A stretch of 64,000 nucleotides of DNA from an uncultured SAR116 cluster alpha proteobacterium (lineage in GTDB: Bacteria > Pseudomonadota > Alphaproteobacteria > Puniceispirillales > Marisalimonadaceae). The stretch spans positions 62,001 through 126,000 of the forward strand of contig CABZCK010000001.1 in NCBI GenBank assembly GCA_902524215.1, read 5' to 3'. The position numbers and the translations under genes are program-made. The notes under the pieces are model-generated. The model ran no database searches and was not told the origin of the DNA. It saw only the letters and a list, made by a program, of their open reading frames with translations. This document shows positions 1-8,139 of the stretch, one piece after another. Position 1 is the first letter of the stretch. Every line of letters starts with the position of its first letter.

Positions 1-109
1 TTGTTACTTCGTGTACTAAATGTCGATCAATATATATTAAAGATGTACCATCATCTTGTTCATTTATTAAATGAGATTGCCAAATTTTATCATACAGAGT
101 TTTAGACAC
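1..109 (-). CDS. leuC: 3-isopropylmalate dehydratase large subunit, N-terminal fragment
   Basis: Only the first 36 codons lie in the window; the gene runs off its left edge. The minus strand reads (M)[12 protein letters not shown], then [17 protein letters not shown], the conserved amino terminus of LeuC, the [4Fe-4S] isomerase subunit of leucine biosynthesis that works with LeuD. The start is GTG at 109-107; a TAA stop lies two codons upstream in frame, so no earlier start is possible. It follows rplS by 17 nt on the same strand, so it probably sits at the distal end of the ffh-rpsP-rimM-trmD-rplS transcript. A leuC gene just after rplS is familiar in alphaproteobacteria (from memory, not checked). 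Confidence 0.9.
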   Translation of the reverse strand, partial: MSKTLYDKIWQSHLINEQDDGTSLIYIDRHLVHEVT

Positions 110-126
110 TATTTAAACTCACTAAC

Positions 127-615
127 TTAATCTTTTTTATCTTCAGTTTTAATTTCAGGTTTTTTATCAACTACATTTTTAGATTTAGAAACTGTTTCAG
201 TAACTTTATCTTTTGATAACGATGCAATATCATTTTTTTCGTTAGTTTTTTTCTTAACTTCAATTTTTTCTACTATTCTAGCTGCTTTACCTCTTCTATC
301 TCTTAAGTAGTATAGTTTAGCTCTTCTTACTTTACCTTTTCTAACTAATGTAATAGAGGATATCTTCGGAGAAAATAAAGGGAAAACTCTTTCAACACCT
401 TCGCCATATGAAATTTTCCTAACTGTAAAACTTTTATTAATGCCCTTTCCACCACGCGCAATACAAACACCTTCAAAAGCTTGGATTCTTTCTCTAGTTC
501 CTTCAACGACTTTAACATCAACTTTTATTGTGTCCCCAGGATTGAAATCAGGCATTTGTTTGCCAGAGCTTAATTTTTCTAATTGTTCTTTTTCAATTTT
601 TTCAATGATATTCAT
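127..615 (-). CDS. rplS: 50S ribosomal protein bL19
   Basis: Ribosomal protein at the 30S-50S interface. Residues 1-115 match bL19 throughout: [20 protein letters not shown] near residue 25, [33 protein letters not shown] and a basic end with [20 protein letters not shown]. The typical protein is about 115-130 residues; this one is 162 because of a Lys/Glu/Asp-rich, probably disordered tail from about residue 118. It lies 48 nt downstream of trmD and 17 nt upstream of leuC, in the classic rpsP-rimM-trmD-rplS order. The identity is secure. The role of the tail is unknown, and bS16 in the same operon carries an even longer charged tail. Confidence 0.97.
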   Translation of the reverse strand: MNIIEKIEKEQLEKLSSGKQMPDFNPGDTIKVDVKVVEGTRERIQAFEGVCIARGGKGINKSFTVRKISYGEGVERVFPLFSPKISSITLVRKGKVRRAKLYYLRDRRGKAARIVEKIEVKKKTNEKNDIASLSKDKVTETVSKSKNVVDKKPEIKTEDKKD

Positions 616-663
616 GGCTAAAACCTCTCGATGACAATTCTTAACAAAAAAACTTTAAAATAT

Positions 664-1350
664 CTACTTCAATTTTAAATATTTATTCCAAAGATCAGGT
701 CGTCTTTTCATTGTTATATCCTCAGATTGTTTTATTTTCCAGTTTTTTATTTTTTTATGATCTCCTGACAATAATACATCTGGTACTTTATAATTTTTCC
801 ATTCCCTTGGTTTAGTATAAAGGGGATATTCCAACAAATGATTTGTAAAAGTTTCTTCATTTAATGTCAGTGGATTTCCTAAAACATTTGGTAAACACCT
901 GACTACACTGTCAATAAGAACCATTGCTGCCAGATCTCCGCCTGACAATATATAATCACCAATACTAATTTCAATCATATTGTAATGTTTAATAACTCTT
1001 TCATCTACGCCCTCATATTTTCCACAAACTAGCGTCATTCCATCTGATTTTGATATGGAATTAGAGATTTGTGCATCTAATTTAACACCCCTTGGTGATA
1101 AATAGTAAATTGGAAAATCATTTGATTTTAAAGAAAGAAGAGCTCTGTCTATTACATCTGGTTTAATAACCATTCCTGGTCCACCACCAAATGGCGTATC
1201 ATCCACTCTATTATTTTTTTCTGAGAATAATTTTAAATCTGTTATGTTTAAATGCCATTTACCTTTTTTTCTTGCTTCACCCAATACAGAAGATCCTAGA
1301 GGACCTGGATATAAATCTGGAAATAATGTTAAAATATTAGCTGTCCACAT
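664..1350 (-). CDS. trmD: tRNA (guanine-37-N1)-methyltransferase
   Basis: TrmD makes m1G37 in tRNAs reading CNN codons, preventing frameshifts, with S-adenosylmethionine bound in a SPOUT trefoil knot. The N-terminus has the family signature TANILTLFPDLYPGPLGSSVLG. The knot region includes LVCGKYEGVDERVI (about residues 109-122) and EISIGDYILSGGDLAAMVLIDS (about 128-149). A C-terminal linker and domain contains VPDVLLSGDHKKI. At 228 residues it is a usual length. Its ATG is 2 nt after the rimM stop, so translation is probably coupled. It sits between rimM and rplS, as in most bacteria. Confidence 0.97.
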   Translation of the reverse strand: MWTANILTLFPDLYPGPLGSSVLGEARKKGKWHLNITDLKLFSEKNNRVDDTPFGGGPGMVIKPDVIDRALLSLKSNDFPIYYLSPRGVKLDAQISNSISKSDGMTLVCGKYEGVDERVIKHYNMIEISIGDYILSGGDLAAMVLIDSVVRCLPNVLGNPLTLNEETFTNHLLEYPLYTKPREWKNYKVPDVLLSGDHKKIKNWKIKQSEDITMKRRPDLWNKYLKLK

Positions 1351-1352
1351 TT

Positions 1353-1859
1353 TTAATTTATTAATGTTTTAATAGAAGAAGATATAGTAATTAATCTTAA
1401 ATCTGGATCTATATTTATAATAAAATTTTTAGAAAAAGGTAGCATCTTTTCTTCATCACCATGTTTAACTCCGATTATTGGACCACCTCCAAAATCATAA
1501 AATTTAACTAATTTACCTAAACACAAACCAGATTCTAATTCTACAGTAAAACTAATTAAATCATTTAAATATATTTCATCTTTATCTGTTTCAGGTAATG
1601 ATGATCTACAAATAAAAATATCTGATTTAACAAAATTTTTAGCCTCTTCCATAGAAGCTATGCCAGCTAACTCGCAAATGAAAACGGATTTTTTATTAAA
1701 CTTTAATATTAAGGAACTAAAACTAATGTTATTAATCACATATTTATCAAAATTGAAAAGATCTTTTGGATTTTCTAAAAAACTTTTGACTTTTATATAA
1801 CCCTTAAGACCGTGAAGGCCCAAAATTGATCCCGCTAAAATAAAATTTTTTTTATTCAA
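1353..1859 (-). CDS. rimM: Ribosome maturation factor RimM (16S rRNA processing)
   Basis: RimM assists assembly of the 30S head around uS19. The N-terminal beta-barrel shows AGSILGLHGLKGYIKVKSF, and the C-terminal PRC-barrel half shows FYDFGGGPIIGVKHGDEEKMLPF. The length of 168 residues is normal. The likely start is TTG at 1859-1857: it overlaps the TGA stop of rpsP (1858-1856) and begins with NKKNFILAGSILG, directly before the conserved domain. This suggests translation coupled to bS16, with the weak start keeping RimM below ribosomal-protein levels. No ATG gives a full-length domain. Confidence 0.93.
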   Translation of the reverse strand: MNKKNFILAGSILGLHGLKGYIKVKSFLENPKDLFNFDKYVINNISFSSLILKFNKKSVFICELAGIASMEEAKNFVKSDIFICRSSLPETDKDEIYLNDLISFTVELESGLCLGKLVKFYDFGGGPIIGVKHGDEEKMLPFSKNFIINIDPDLRLITISSSIKTLIN

Positions 1860-2419
1860 TCTTTACTGTGATTTTTTTCTTCTTCAGCTGGGGCTTCCGT
1901 CTTAGCTTCATCAGCAGGAGACTCAGTCTTAGCTTCTTCAGCTGGGGCTTCCGTCTTAGCTTCTTCCACAGGAGCCACGGTCTTAGCTTCATCAGCAGGA
2001 GACTCATTCTTAGTTTCTTCAGCTGGGGCTTCCGTCTTAGCTTCATCAGCAGGAGACTCAGTCTTAGCTTCTTCCACAGGAGCCACAGTCTTAGCTTCTT
2101 CCGCTTCTCTTTCTAAACGTTTTTTCCCTGGGGCGCTTTTTTTAGGCTGTTCATTAATAATTGGTTTATCAACTAACCCATCTTTAGAAATTAACTTGCT
2201 AACTCTTAATGTTGGCTTTGCACCTTTTGATATCCAATATTTTACTCTCTCAGCATCTATTACTAATCTCTGTTTATTATCATGATCTACCATTGGATTA
2301 TAAGACCCAATCTTTTCAACAAATTTACCATCTCTTGGAGATGTAGTTTCTGCTACTACGATCCTATAAAAGGGTTTCTTTTTAGCGCCGCCTCTTGATA
2401 ATCTTATTTTTAATGCCAT
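1856..2419 (-). CDS. rpsP: 30S ribosomal protein bS16 with long repetitive acidic tail
   Basis: Residues 1-90 are a normal bS16: ALKIRLSRGGAKKKPFYRIV at the start, DGKFVEKIGSYNP, then VKYWISKGAKPTLRVSKLI. Typical bS16 is 80-110 residues (longer in some alphaproteobacteria); this one is 187. After a basic stretch (SAPGKKRLER) the protein ends in exactly nine 9-residue units, residues 107-187, of the pattern (E/D)EAKT(E/V)(A/S)P(A/V); the last is degenerate (EEEKNHSKD). The tail is Glu/Ala/Lys/Pro-rich and very likely disordered. The gene lies 20 nt after ffh, and its stop overlaps the rimM start. Confidence 0.95.
   Translation of the reverse strand: MALKIRLSRGGAKKKPFYRIVVAETTSPRDGKFVEKIGSYNPMVDHDNKQRLVIDAERVKYWISKGAKPTLRVSKLISKDGLVDKPIINEQPKKSAPGKKRLEREAEEAKTVAPVEEAKTESPADEAKTEAPAEETKNESPADEAKTVAPVEEAKTEAPAEEAKTESPADEAKTEAPAEEEKNHSKD
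1859..2101 (-). repeat. 27-bp tandem repeat array inside rpsP
   Basis: Nine 27-bp units, each nine codons, encode the bS16 tail. At DNA level they alternate between close variants (cores such as GCTTCATCAGCAGGAGACTC and GCTTCTTCAGCTGGGGCTTC on the plus strand), implying recent expansion by slippage or unequal recombination. The copy number is likely to vary between related genomes. Open reading frames on the other strand here are by-products of the repeat. Confidence 0.9.
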
Positions 2420-2439
2420 TAAATTTCCTTTTCTATAAT

Positions 2440-3936
2440 TTATTTAATTCTTTTTGACGGCTTTCCAGAAAAACCTGGTAATCCCATTCCACTGAATTTG
2501 TTTGCGCCACCACCCATAGGTAACTTACCCATCATCTTTTGCATTTCCTCAATTGAACCAGGCATACCATTGGGCATGTTACTTTCAGAGTTTCCACCTA
2601 AACCCGAAAACATATTTTTTAGAGCTCCCATTCCTCCAACTTTTCCAACTTTTTTCATCATTCTAGCCATGTCTTGTTGTTGTTTTACCAATCTGTTAAC
2701 CTCGTGTACACTTGAACCAGAACCTGAAGCTATTCTTTTTCTTCTAGATGCATTTAACAAACCAACATTACTTCTTTCTTTTTTTGTCATTGAATAAATA
2801 ATAGCTTCTTGTTTTGCAATAACTTTGTCGTCAAAATTATGAGCTTCCATCTGTTTTTGTAACTTTCCTATACCTGGCAACATTGACATAACACCGCTTA
2901 GTCCACCTAACTTTTTAAGTTGACCAATTTGTTTTAACATATCATTCATATCAAATGAACCTTGAGACAATCTTTTCATCATCTCTTCTGCTTCTTCTTC
3001 AGCAATAGTTTCTTGGGCCTTTTCTACTAACGAAACAACGTCACCCATATCAAGAATTCTTCCAGCCGCTCTCTCTGGATGAAAGGTTTCTAAACCATCT
3101 AATTTCTCTGAAACACCAATGAATTTGATTGGTTTTCCAGTTATTGCTCTCATAGATAACGCTGCACCACCTCTAGCGTCACCATCAGTTCTAGATAAGA
3201 TAACCCCTGTAATATTTACGATTTCTGAAAATGCCTTTGCTGTGTTTACTGCATCTTGTCCAGTCATAGAATCCGCTACTAATAATGTTTCAGAGGGATT
3301 GGAAAGTTTAAAGATATTTTTTGCTTCCGTCATCATTATATTATCTAAAGTGGTTCTTCCTGCAGTGTCTAAAATTAACACATCAACACCTTGAACTTTT
3401 GAAGAAGCAAGGGCTCTTTTAGTAATACTTTCAGGACTTTCACCATCACTATCTGGCAAAACAAGGACCTCAGCCTGTTCACCTAACAATTTTAATTGTT
3501 CTCGAGCAGCTGGTCTGTAAATATCTAATGAGGCCAACATAACTTTCTTTTTTTCTTTACTTTTAAGATGAAGAGCTAATTTACCAGCAGTAGTTGTTTT
3601 ACCAGAACCTTGTAAGCCGACCAATAACATTACAACTGGGGGTGAGTGATTTATCTCCAGTGGAGAATTGGCTGTTCCTAATGCATCAATTAAAACATCA
3701 TTAACAATTTTAACGACTTGTTGACCTGGAGTTACTGATTTTAATACTTCTTGACCAACGGCCCTTTCTCTGACTTTTATTATAAAATCTTTAACAACTT
3801 CTAATGACACGTCTGCTTCTAAAAGAGCTAATCTTACGTCTTTTAAGGCTTCATCAACGTCTTTTTCTGTTAAAGCGCCTCTCTTTTTAAGAGCATTAAA
3901 AACATTACCCAGTTTATTTGTTAAATTTTCAAACAT
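2440..3936 (-). CDS. ffh: Signal recognition particle GTPase Ffh (SRP54)
   Basis: Ffh binds 4.5S RNA and hydrophobic signal sequences and delivers ribosomes to FtsY. The domains are an N-domain helical bundle (1-85, MFENLTNKLGNVFNALKKRG), a G-domain with P-loop GLQGSGKTTTAGKLA (about 108-122), SLDIYRPAAREQL, DTAGRTTLDNIM, TRTD-type base recognition (ILSRTDGDARGG) and the closing DMGD, then a methionine-rich M-domain from about 325 with RRKRIASGSGSSVHEVN for RNA binding. The Gly/Met-rich tail ends in KPSKRIK. The length of 498 is slightly long for the family. It heads the ribosomal-protein operon behind a good sigma70-like promoter. Confidence 0.97.
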   Translation of the reverse strand: MFENLTNKLGNVFNALKKRGALTEKDVDEALKDVRLALLEADVSLEVVKDFIIKVRERAVGQEVLKSVTPGQQVVKIVNDVLIDALGTANSPLEINHSPPVVMLLVGLQGSGKTTTAGKLALHLKSKEKKKVMLASLDIYRPAAREQLKLLGEQAEVLVLPDSDGESPESITKRALASSKVQGVDVLILDTAGRTTLDNIMMTEAKNIFKLSNPSETLLVADSMTGQDAVNTAKAFSEIVNITGVILSRTDGDARGGAALSMRAITGKPIKFIGVSEKLDGLETFHPERAAGRILDMGDVVSLVEKAQETIAEEEAEEMMKRLSQGSFDMNDMLKQIGQLKKLGGLSGVMSMLPGIGKLQKQMEAHNFDDKVIAKQEAIIYSMTKKERSNVGLLNASRRKRIASGSGSSVHEVNRLVKQQQDMARMMKKVGKVGGMGALKNMFSGLGGNSESNMPNGMPGSIEEMQKMMGKLPMGGGANKFSGMGLPGFSGKPSKRIK

Positions 3937-3961
3937 ACTTAATTACTATTTAATTATCAGT

Positions 3962-3990
3962 TAAATATATTTTTTTAAGCTTATAGTCAA
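3962..3990 (-). promoter_or_regulatory. Putative sigma70 promoter for ffh and the downstream operon
   Basis: In the 74-nt gap between ftsY and ffh, the minus strand reads TTGACT (3990-3985), a 17-nt spacer, then TATTTA (3967-3962). This is a close match to a -35/-10 pair at ideal spacing. The predicted start of transcription, near 3955, lies about 20 nt upstream of the ffh ATG. It would drive ffh-rpsP-rimM-trmD-rplS-leuC independently of ftsY. Confidence 0.55.
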
Positions 3991-4010
3991 GGTAAACACG
4001 TATTTCGAAC

Positions 4011-4946
4011 TTATTCTAAATTTAAAAGTGCTTTAGAATAATCATCAGCCTTAAATATATCTAAATCATCAACTTTTTCGCCCACGCCTACTGCGAAAAT
4101 AGGAAGTTTAAATTGTTCAGCTAAAGAAATAATTACTCCTCCTTTTGCGCTTCCATCTAATTTTGTAATTATCATGCCAGTTAGCTGAATTTGTTCATGG
4201 AAGTTTTTTACCTGAGAATGAGCATTCTGCCCTACTGTACCATCTAATACTACTATTTTGTTATGAGGTGCATTTGGATTAAGTTTTGCTATAACACGAC
4301 AAATTTTTGATAGTTCGTCCATAAGTCCAGATTTATTTTGAAGTCGACCAGCTGTATCAACAATTAAATAATCAGCTTTTTCTTTAATAGAATATTCTAA
4401 TGCCTTAAAGGCTACTGAGGCAGCATCTGTACTATTAGTCCCTTTGAAAAATAATGATTTTGTTCTTGATGCCCATTTTTCTAATTGTTCAACAGCAGCA
4501 GCTCTAAAAGTATCACATGCAGCAATTACAACTTTTTTATTTTTTTCTTTAAGCATTGAAGCTATTTTTCCAGCAGTTGTTGTTTTACCAGATCCATTGA
4601 CACCAATTAAAAGAATGACTTGAGGTTTATCATTATTATCATTAAATAAACTTTGTTCAGAATTAATTAGAATTTTATTTAATTCATCCTTAACCACGTG
4701 AAGAATCATCTCTTTTGAAATATCTTTATTTTTTTGCGTTAATTCAAATTTATGATTCCTTAATTTATCAACTATTTTTACTGAGGCATTGACCCCCAAA
4801 TCTGATGATATTAATTGATCTTCAATTTCGGTTAATATACTCTCATTAAGCTTCTTTTTCCCTATTACAGAAGTGAATGCTTTTTCAACTTTTTGTGCAG
4901 ATTTTGAAAGCCCAGTTTTAAGTTTTTTAAACCAATTGAAAGCCAT
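4011..4946 (-). CDS. ftsY: Signal recognition particle receptor FtsY
   Basis: FtsY is the membrane-associated GTPase that docks SRP at SecYEG. A short N-domain (1-95) begins MAFNWFKKLKTGLSKSAQKV. The G-domain carries P-loop GVNGSGKTTTAGKIA (about 115-129), ACDTFRAAAVEQLEKWA, DTAGRLQNKSGLMDEL, ITKLDGSAKGGV and the C-terminal GVGEKVDDLDIF. At 311 residues it lacks the long acidic A-domain of E. coli FtsY, as do many alphaproteobacterial forms. It follows mtaB by 3 nt and precedes ffh, so both halves of the SRP pathway are adjacent. Confidence 0.97.
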   Translation of the reverse strand: MAFNWFKKLKTGLSKSAQKVEKAFTSVIGKKKLNESILTEIEDQLISSDLGVNASVKIVDKLRNHKFELTQKNKDISKEMILHVVKDELNKILINSEQSLFNDNNDKPQVILLIGVNGSGKTTTAGKIASMLKEKNKKVVIAACDTFRAAAVEQLEKWASRTKSLFFKGTNSTDAASVAFKALEYSIKEKADYLIVDTAGRLQNKSGLMDELSKICRVIAKLNPNAPHNKIVVLDGTVGQNAHSQVKNFHEQIQLTGMIITKLDGSAKGGVIISLAEQFKLPIFAVGVGEKVDDLDIFKADDYSKALLNLE

Positions 4947-4949
4947 AAA

Positions 4950-6215
4950 TTATAATAATATCCCTTTTAAATTATTATTATTTGAGGAAATTATTTTTGC
5001 TTCTACAAGAGATCCTGATGAAATATTTTCATCAAAATGAACTTTGGAAAAACAATCTGTATAACCTTTATTTCCTTCTTCAACTAATACTTTTTTTTGA
5101 CAATTGATCATTGATTTAAAGTATTTTATTTTATTCTTATAACCAAGATCTCTTATTTCTTTTGCTCTTTCAGTAACTACTTCACTTGATAGCATCTTCA
5201 TATTTGAAGCAGGTGTACCTTTTCGAGGAGAGAATGGAAAAACATGAACAAAATTTATGTTTGCTTCTTTTATTAAATTTAGAGTATTTCTATGAGCTCG
5301 CAAACTTTCAGTTGGAAATCCTGAAATGATATCTGCGCCAAAAGTAATGCCAGGTCTTCTTCTTCTAGCCTCATTAACTAAATTTATTACATCTCTATAA
5401 AGATGTCTTCTTTTCATTCTTTTTAAAATTAAATCATCACCATGTTGAATTGATAAATGAAGATGTGGCATCAATCTATGATCATGTTCTAGAACTTCCA
5501 TTAATTCATAGTCTATTTCAGCTGGATCTATAGAAGAGACCCTTAATCTAGGGAGAGTTTTATATTCATTTAGAATTTTTTTTACGATAAAGCCAAGTGA
5601 AAAACTTTCACCTAAGAATTCTTTACCCCAAGATGTTAAATCTACACCTGTAAGAACAATCTCTTTAAAATTATTATGTAGAGCTTCACTTACATTTTCC
5701 AAGATTTTTTCTGTACTTACAGACCTACTATTTCCTCTGCCATATGGTATTATACAAAATGTACAACGATGATCACAGCCATTTTGTATTTGCAAAAAAT
5801 ACCTTGAATTTTGTTTAGTTAAACCAGTAAAATCAGTTTTATCCTCTTTAACTAACATTATATCCGAGATGTTTAACTCGTTATTTTGATATGAAGCAAA
5901 ATCTTTCCAAAATTCTTTTTTAGTTTTTTCTAAGTTTCCGATTACATTTGACACTTCTTCCATTTCCAACCATTTATTGGGATCTATTTGTGCAGAACAA
6001 CCGGTTACAACAATTTTTGCATTTGGGTTTTCTTTTTTAATCTTTCTAATACTTTGTCTTGCTTTTCTTTCTGCTTCAGATGTAACAGCACAAGTGTTAA
6101 AAATAAAAACATTTTTATCAATTGAATGTTGTTTCAATTGTTGATCAATTAACTCTGATTCAAGATTATTCAGTCTACAACCAAAAGTTATTACTTTTTT
6201 TGATAATTCAGTCAT
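4950..6215 (-). CDS. mtaB: tRNA N6-threonylcarbamoyladenosine-37 methylthiotransferase MtaB
   Basis: This radical-SAM enzyme converts t6A37 to ms2t6A37 in ANN-decoding tRNAs. The N-terminal MTTase domain has its three cluster cysteines (TFGCRLNN, NTCAVTSEAERKARQ, VTGCSAQI). The radical-SAM CxxxCxxC is in NGCDHRCTFCIIPYGRG near residue 148, followed by LTGVDLTSWG and the GADIISGFPTES region. The start FGCRLNNLESE and the phrase SEAERKARQ favour MtaB over MiaB or RimO. The length of 421 is normal. Its ATG lies inside the end of dapF (8-nt overlap), and the pair dapF-mtaB followed by ftsY is a familiar alphaproteobacterial arrangement. Confidence 0.93.
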   Translation of the reverse strand: MTELSKKVITFGCRLNNLESELIDQQLKQHSIDKNVFIFNTCAVTSEAERKARQSIRKIKKENPNAKIVVTGCSAQIDPNKWLEMEEVSNVIGNLEKTKKEFWKDFASYQNNELNISDIMLVKEDKTDFTGLTKQNSRYFLQIQNGCDHRCTFCIIPYGRGNSRSVSTEKILENVSEALHNNFKEIVLTGVDLTSWGKEFLGESFSLGFIVKKILNEYKTLPRLRVSSIDPAEIDYELMEVLEHDHRLMPHLHLSIQHGDDLILKRMKRRHLYRDVINLVNEARRRRPGITFGADIISGFPTESLRAHRNTLNLIKEANINFVHVFPFSPRKGTPASNMKMLSSEVVTERAKEIRDLGYKNKIKYFKSMINCQKKVLVEEGNKGYTDCFSKVHFDENISSGSLVEAKIISSNNNNLKGILL

Positions 6216-7026
6216 AATAAAAATTACCTTTAAAAACTAATTTAACTTCCCCTGACATAATAACATCTTCACTTTCAAGCCAATTGATAGTTAATTTACC
6301 ACCATCTAGGATTATATCATTTTTTCTCTGTGATAAGTTTTTCTGTTTAGCAGCCACAAGAGTTGCACAAGCCCCTGTTCCACAAGCTAAAGTGCTACCA
6401 GCACCTCTTTCCCATACTTTCATTCTGATTGTTTTATCTTTTAATATAGTGGCAAACTCAACGTTTATGCTTTCTGGAAAAATATCATTGCTTTGTATTC
6501 TCTTGCCAATGCTCTCAATATCAACTTTGTTTAGATCATTTTCATTTTCAAAAAAAATTACGCCATGAGGATTACCCATTGATACACAATATAGCTCAAA
6601 TTGATCAATTTTTATGATTTGTGATTCAATTTTTTTTGCGAGTGGTATTTTTGTCCATTCAAATGCAGGTTTTCCCATATTCACAAAACATTTTTTAGCT
6701 TGAATCCAGCAATCTAAACTACCAGAGATTGTTTTTATTGTAATTTTACTAGTATTTTTTTTATTCATTAAGTATAAGGCAACACATCTTACCCCATTTC
6801 CACATGCGCCTACCTCGGAACCATCATTATTGAATATAGTTATTTCAGCGTTATTGTAATCCTCACTCTCAATAATTAAAATTTGGTCACAACCGACACC
6901 AAAATTTCTTGAGCCAATTTTTTTTAATATTTCTTTGTTTTTAATATCAATAACATTTTCAATATTATTAATTATTACAAAATCATTTCCTAAGCCATGC
7001 ATTTTTATAAATTCAAAATATTTCAT
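6208..7026 (-). CDS. dapF: Diaminopimelate epimerase
   Basis: DapF interconverts LL- and meso-diaminopimelate for lysine and peptidoglycan. The start chosen is ATG at 7026, giving MKYFEFIKMHGLGNDFV, the family N-terminus; a longer frame upstream would run into xthA. The two catalytic cysteines are present: Cys75 in GACGNGVRC and Cys215 in LACGTGAC. Other signatures are NDGSEVGACGNG, MGNPHGVIF and VWERGAGSTLACGTGA. At 272 residues the length is typical. The ATG overlaps the xthA stop (ATGA), and the end overlaps the mtaB start by 8 nt, so the genes are translationally coupled. Confidence 0.96.
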   Translation of the reverse strand: MKYFEFIKMHGLGNDFVIINNIENVIDIKNKEILKKIGSRNFGVGCDQILIIESEDYNNAEITIFNNDGSEVGACGNGVRCVALYLMNKKNTSKITIKTISGSLDCWIQAKKCFVNMGKPAFEWTKIPLAKKIESQIIKIDQFELYCVSMGNPHGVIFFENENDLNKVDIESIGKRIQSNDIFPESINVEFATILKDKTIRMKVWERGAGSTLACGTGACATLVAAKQKNLSQRKNDIILDGGKLTINWLESEDVIMSGEVKLVFKGNFYYD

Positions 7027-7808
7027 ATAGATAAATCTAAAATTAATGGAACGTGATCTGACGGCTTTTCCCAATCTCTAATTTCTTTACAACTTAAGAA
7101 CGATTTCAATTTAGAATCTAAATCTTTTGAAACCCAAATATGATCTAACCTTCTGCCCCTATTTGATTTTTTCCAATCTTTATTTCTATACGACCACCAT
7201 GAATATAACTTTTCATTCTTAGGAAAATATTTTCTTCCAACATCAATCCATTCAGACTCATTTATAAGTTTAATTAAAAGTTCTGTCTCAATTGGTGTAT
7301 GTGAAACAGTTTTCAATAACTGTTTATGAGACCAGACATCATTTTCAAATGGAGCAATATTTAAATCACCAACCAAAACAGTATTTTTGAGTTTAATCTG
7401 ATTAAAATATTTTATCATTTCTATCATAAAATTTATTTTATGATTAAATTTTTCATTAAGCTTAACATCAGGAACATCTCCCCCAGCAGGGACATAAAAA
7501 TTGTGTATTTTAATATTATTTTGTAAGGTTACGCAATTATGCCTAGTATCTTTATATCCGCACCAAAGTTCAAAACTTTGGTCTTTAATTGGCATTTTTG
7601 AGAAAATTGCAACACCGTTATATGACTTTTCTCCCCTTAAATTGTAATAACCCATACCAACATTTACAAATTCGTTGATTGGAAAAAATCTATCTTCAGT
7701 TTTTGTTTCCTGTAAGCATATAACGTCTATATTATAATCTTTTATAAAACGCAGTACATGAACAATTCTAAGCCTTACAGAATTTATATTCCAAGTCGCA
7801 ATTCTCAC
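7023..7808 (-). CDS. xthA: Exodeoxyribonuclease III (AP endonuclease)
   Basis: XthA repairs abasic sites and blocked 3' ends with Mg2+. Endonuclease/exonuclease/phosphatase fold motifs are all visible: ATWNINSVRLR with the metal-region Asn, ICLQETKTED with the metal-binding Glu near residue 36, YNGVAIFSK, LVGDLNIAP with catalytic Asp/Asn near 149, RRLDHIWVS and the C-terminal SDHVPLILDL His. At 261 residues it is full length. In many alphaproteobacteria xthA lies next to lolA and ftsK; here a 6-kb glycosyltransferase-type cluster separates them. Confidence 0.96.
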   Translation of the reverse strand: MRIATWNINSVRLRIVHVLRFIKDYNIDVICLQETKTEDRFFPINEFVNVGMGYYNLRGEKSYNGVAIFSKMPIKDQSFELWCGYKDTRHNCVTLQNNIKIHNFYVPAGGDVPDVKLNEKFNHKINFMIEMIKYFNQIKLKNTVLVGDLNIAPFENDVWSHKQLLKTVSHTPIETELLIKLINESEWIDVGRKYFPKNEKLYSWWSYRNKDWKKSNRGRRLDHIWVSKDLDSKLKSFLSCKEIRDWEKPSDHVPLILDLSI

Positions 7809-8139
7809 TTATAATTCTCTTCGTTAAATATTCCCAAGTTATTGTTTTTTTTTGCTAACATTTGGATATAAATATTACTAAACTTTGAACAATAACATTA
7901 ACGAGAATATAAAGAAAATTAAGATCTAAAACAACTTTAATAATTTAAAATTTATTAAATAAGCAAACTTAATTAATCGTTGAAATTAAGTCGACACTTA
8001 AATATTAAAATCATGTAAATTTATTCTCAAATATTTTTGATAAATGCCGACCTATAAAACCTTTAAGTATGGTTTTTTTTAAAAGTTATATTAATATTGT
8101 AACTATAATCAAAATAAATTTTAGTTTTAGATGATTATT
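7809..8139. other. Intergenic stretch, no gene seen
   Basis: This 331-bp, very AT-rich spacer separates xthA from the next gene on the same strand. I see no reading frame with family features and no RNA gene. A weak hairpin (AAAACC at 8056-8061 with GGTTTT at 8071-8076, 9-nt loop, then a T-run) points the wrong way to terminate the minus-strand gene upstream, so I give it little weight. The xthA promoter is presumably here, but no clear -35/-10 pair stands out. Confidence 0.5.

Noticed and set aside
1868-2116. Plus-strand reading frame rich in Ser/Leu/Phe/Arg opposite rpsP
   Set aside because: It is a by-product of the 27-bp repeat that encodes the bS16 tail; no ribosome site or family features.
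8056-8076. Intrinsic terminator in the 7809-8139 spacer
   Set aside because: Weak 6-bp AT-rich stem with 9-nt loop, T-run only on the plus strand, where there is no gene upstream to terminate.
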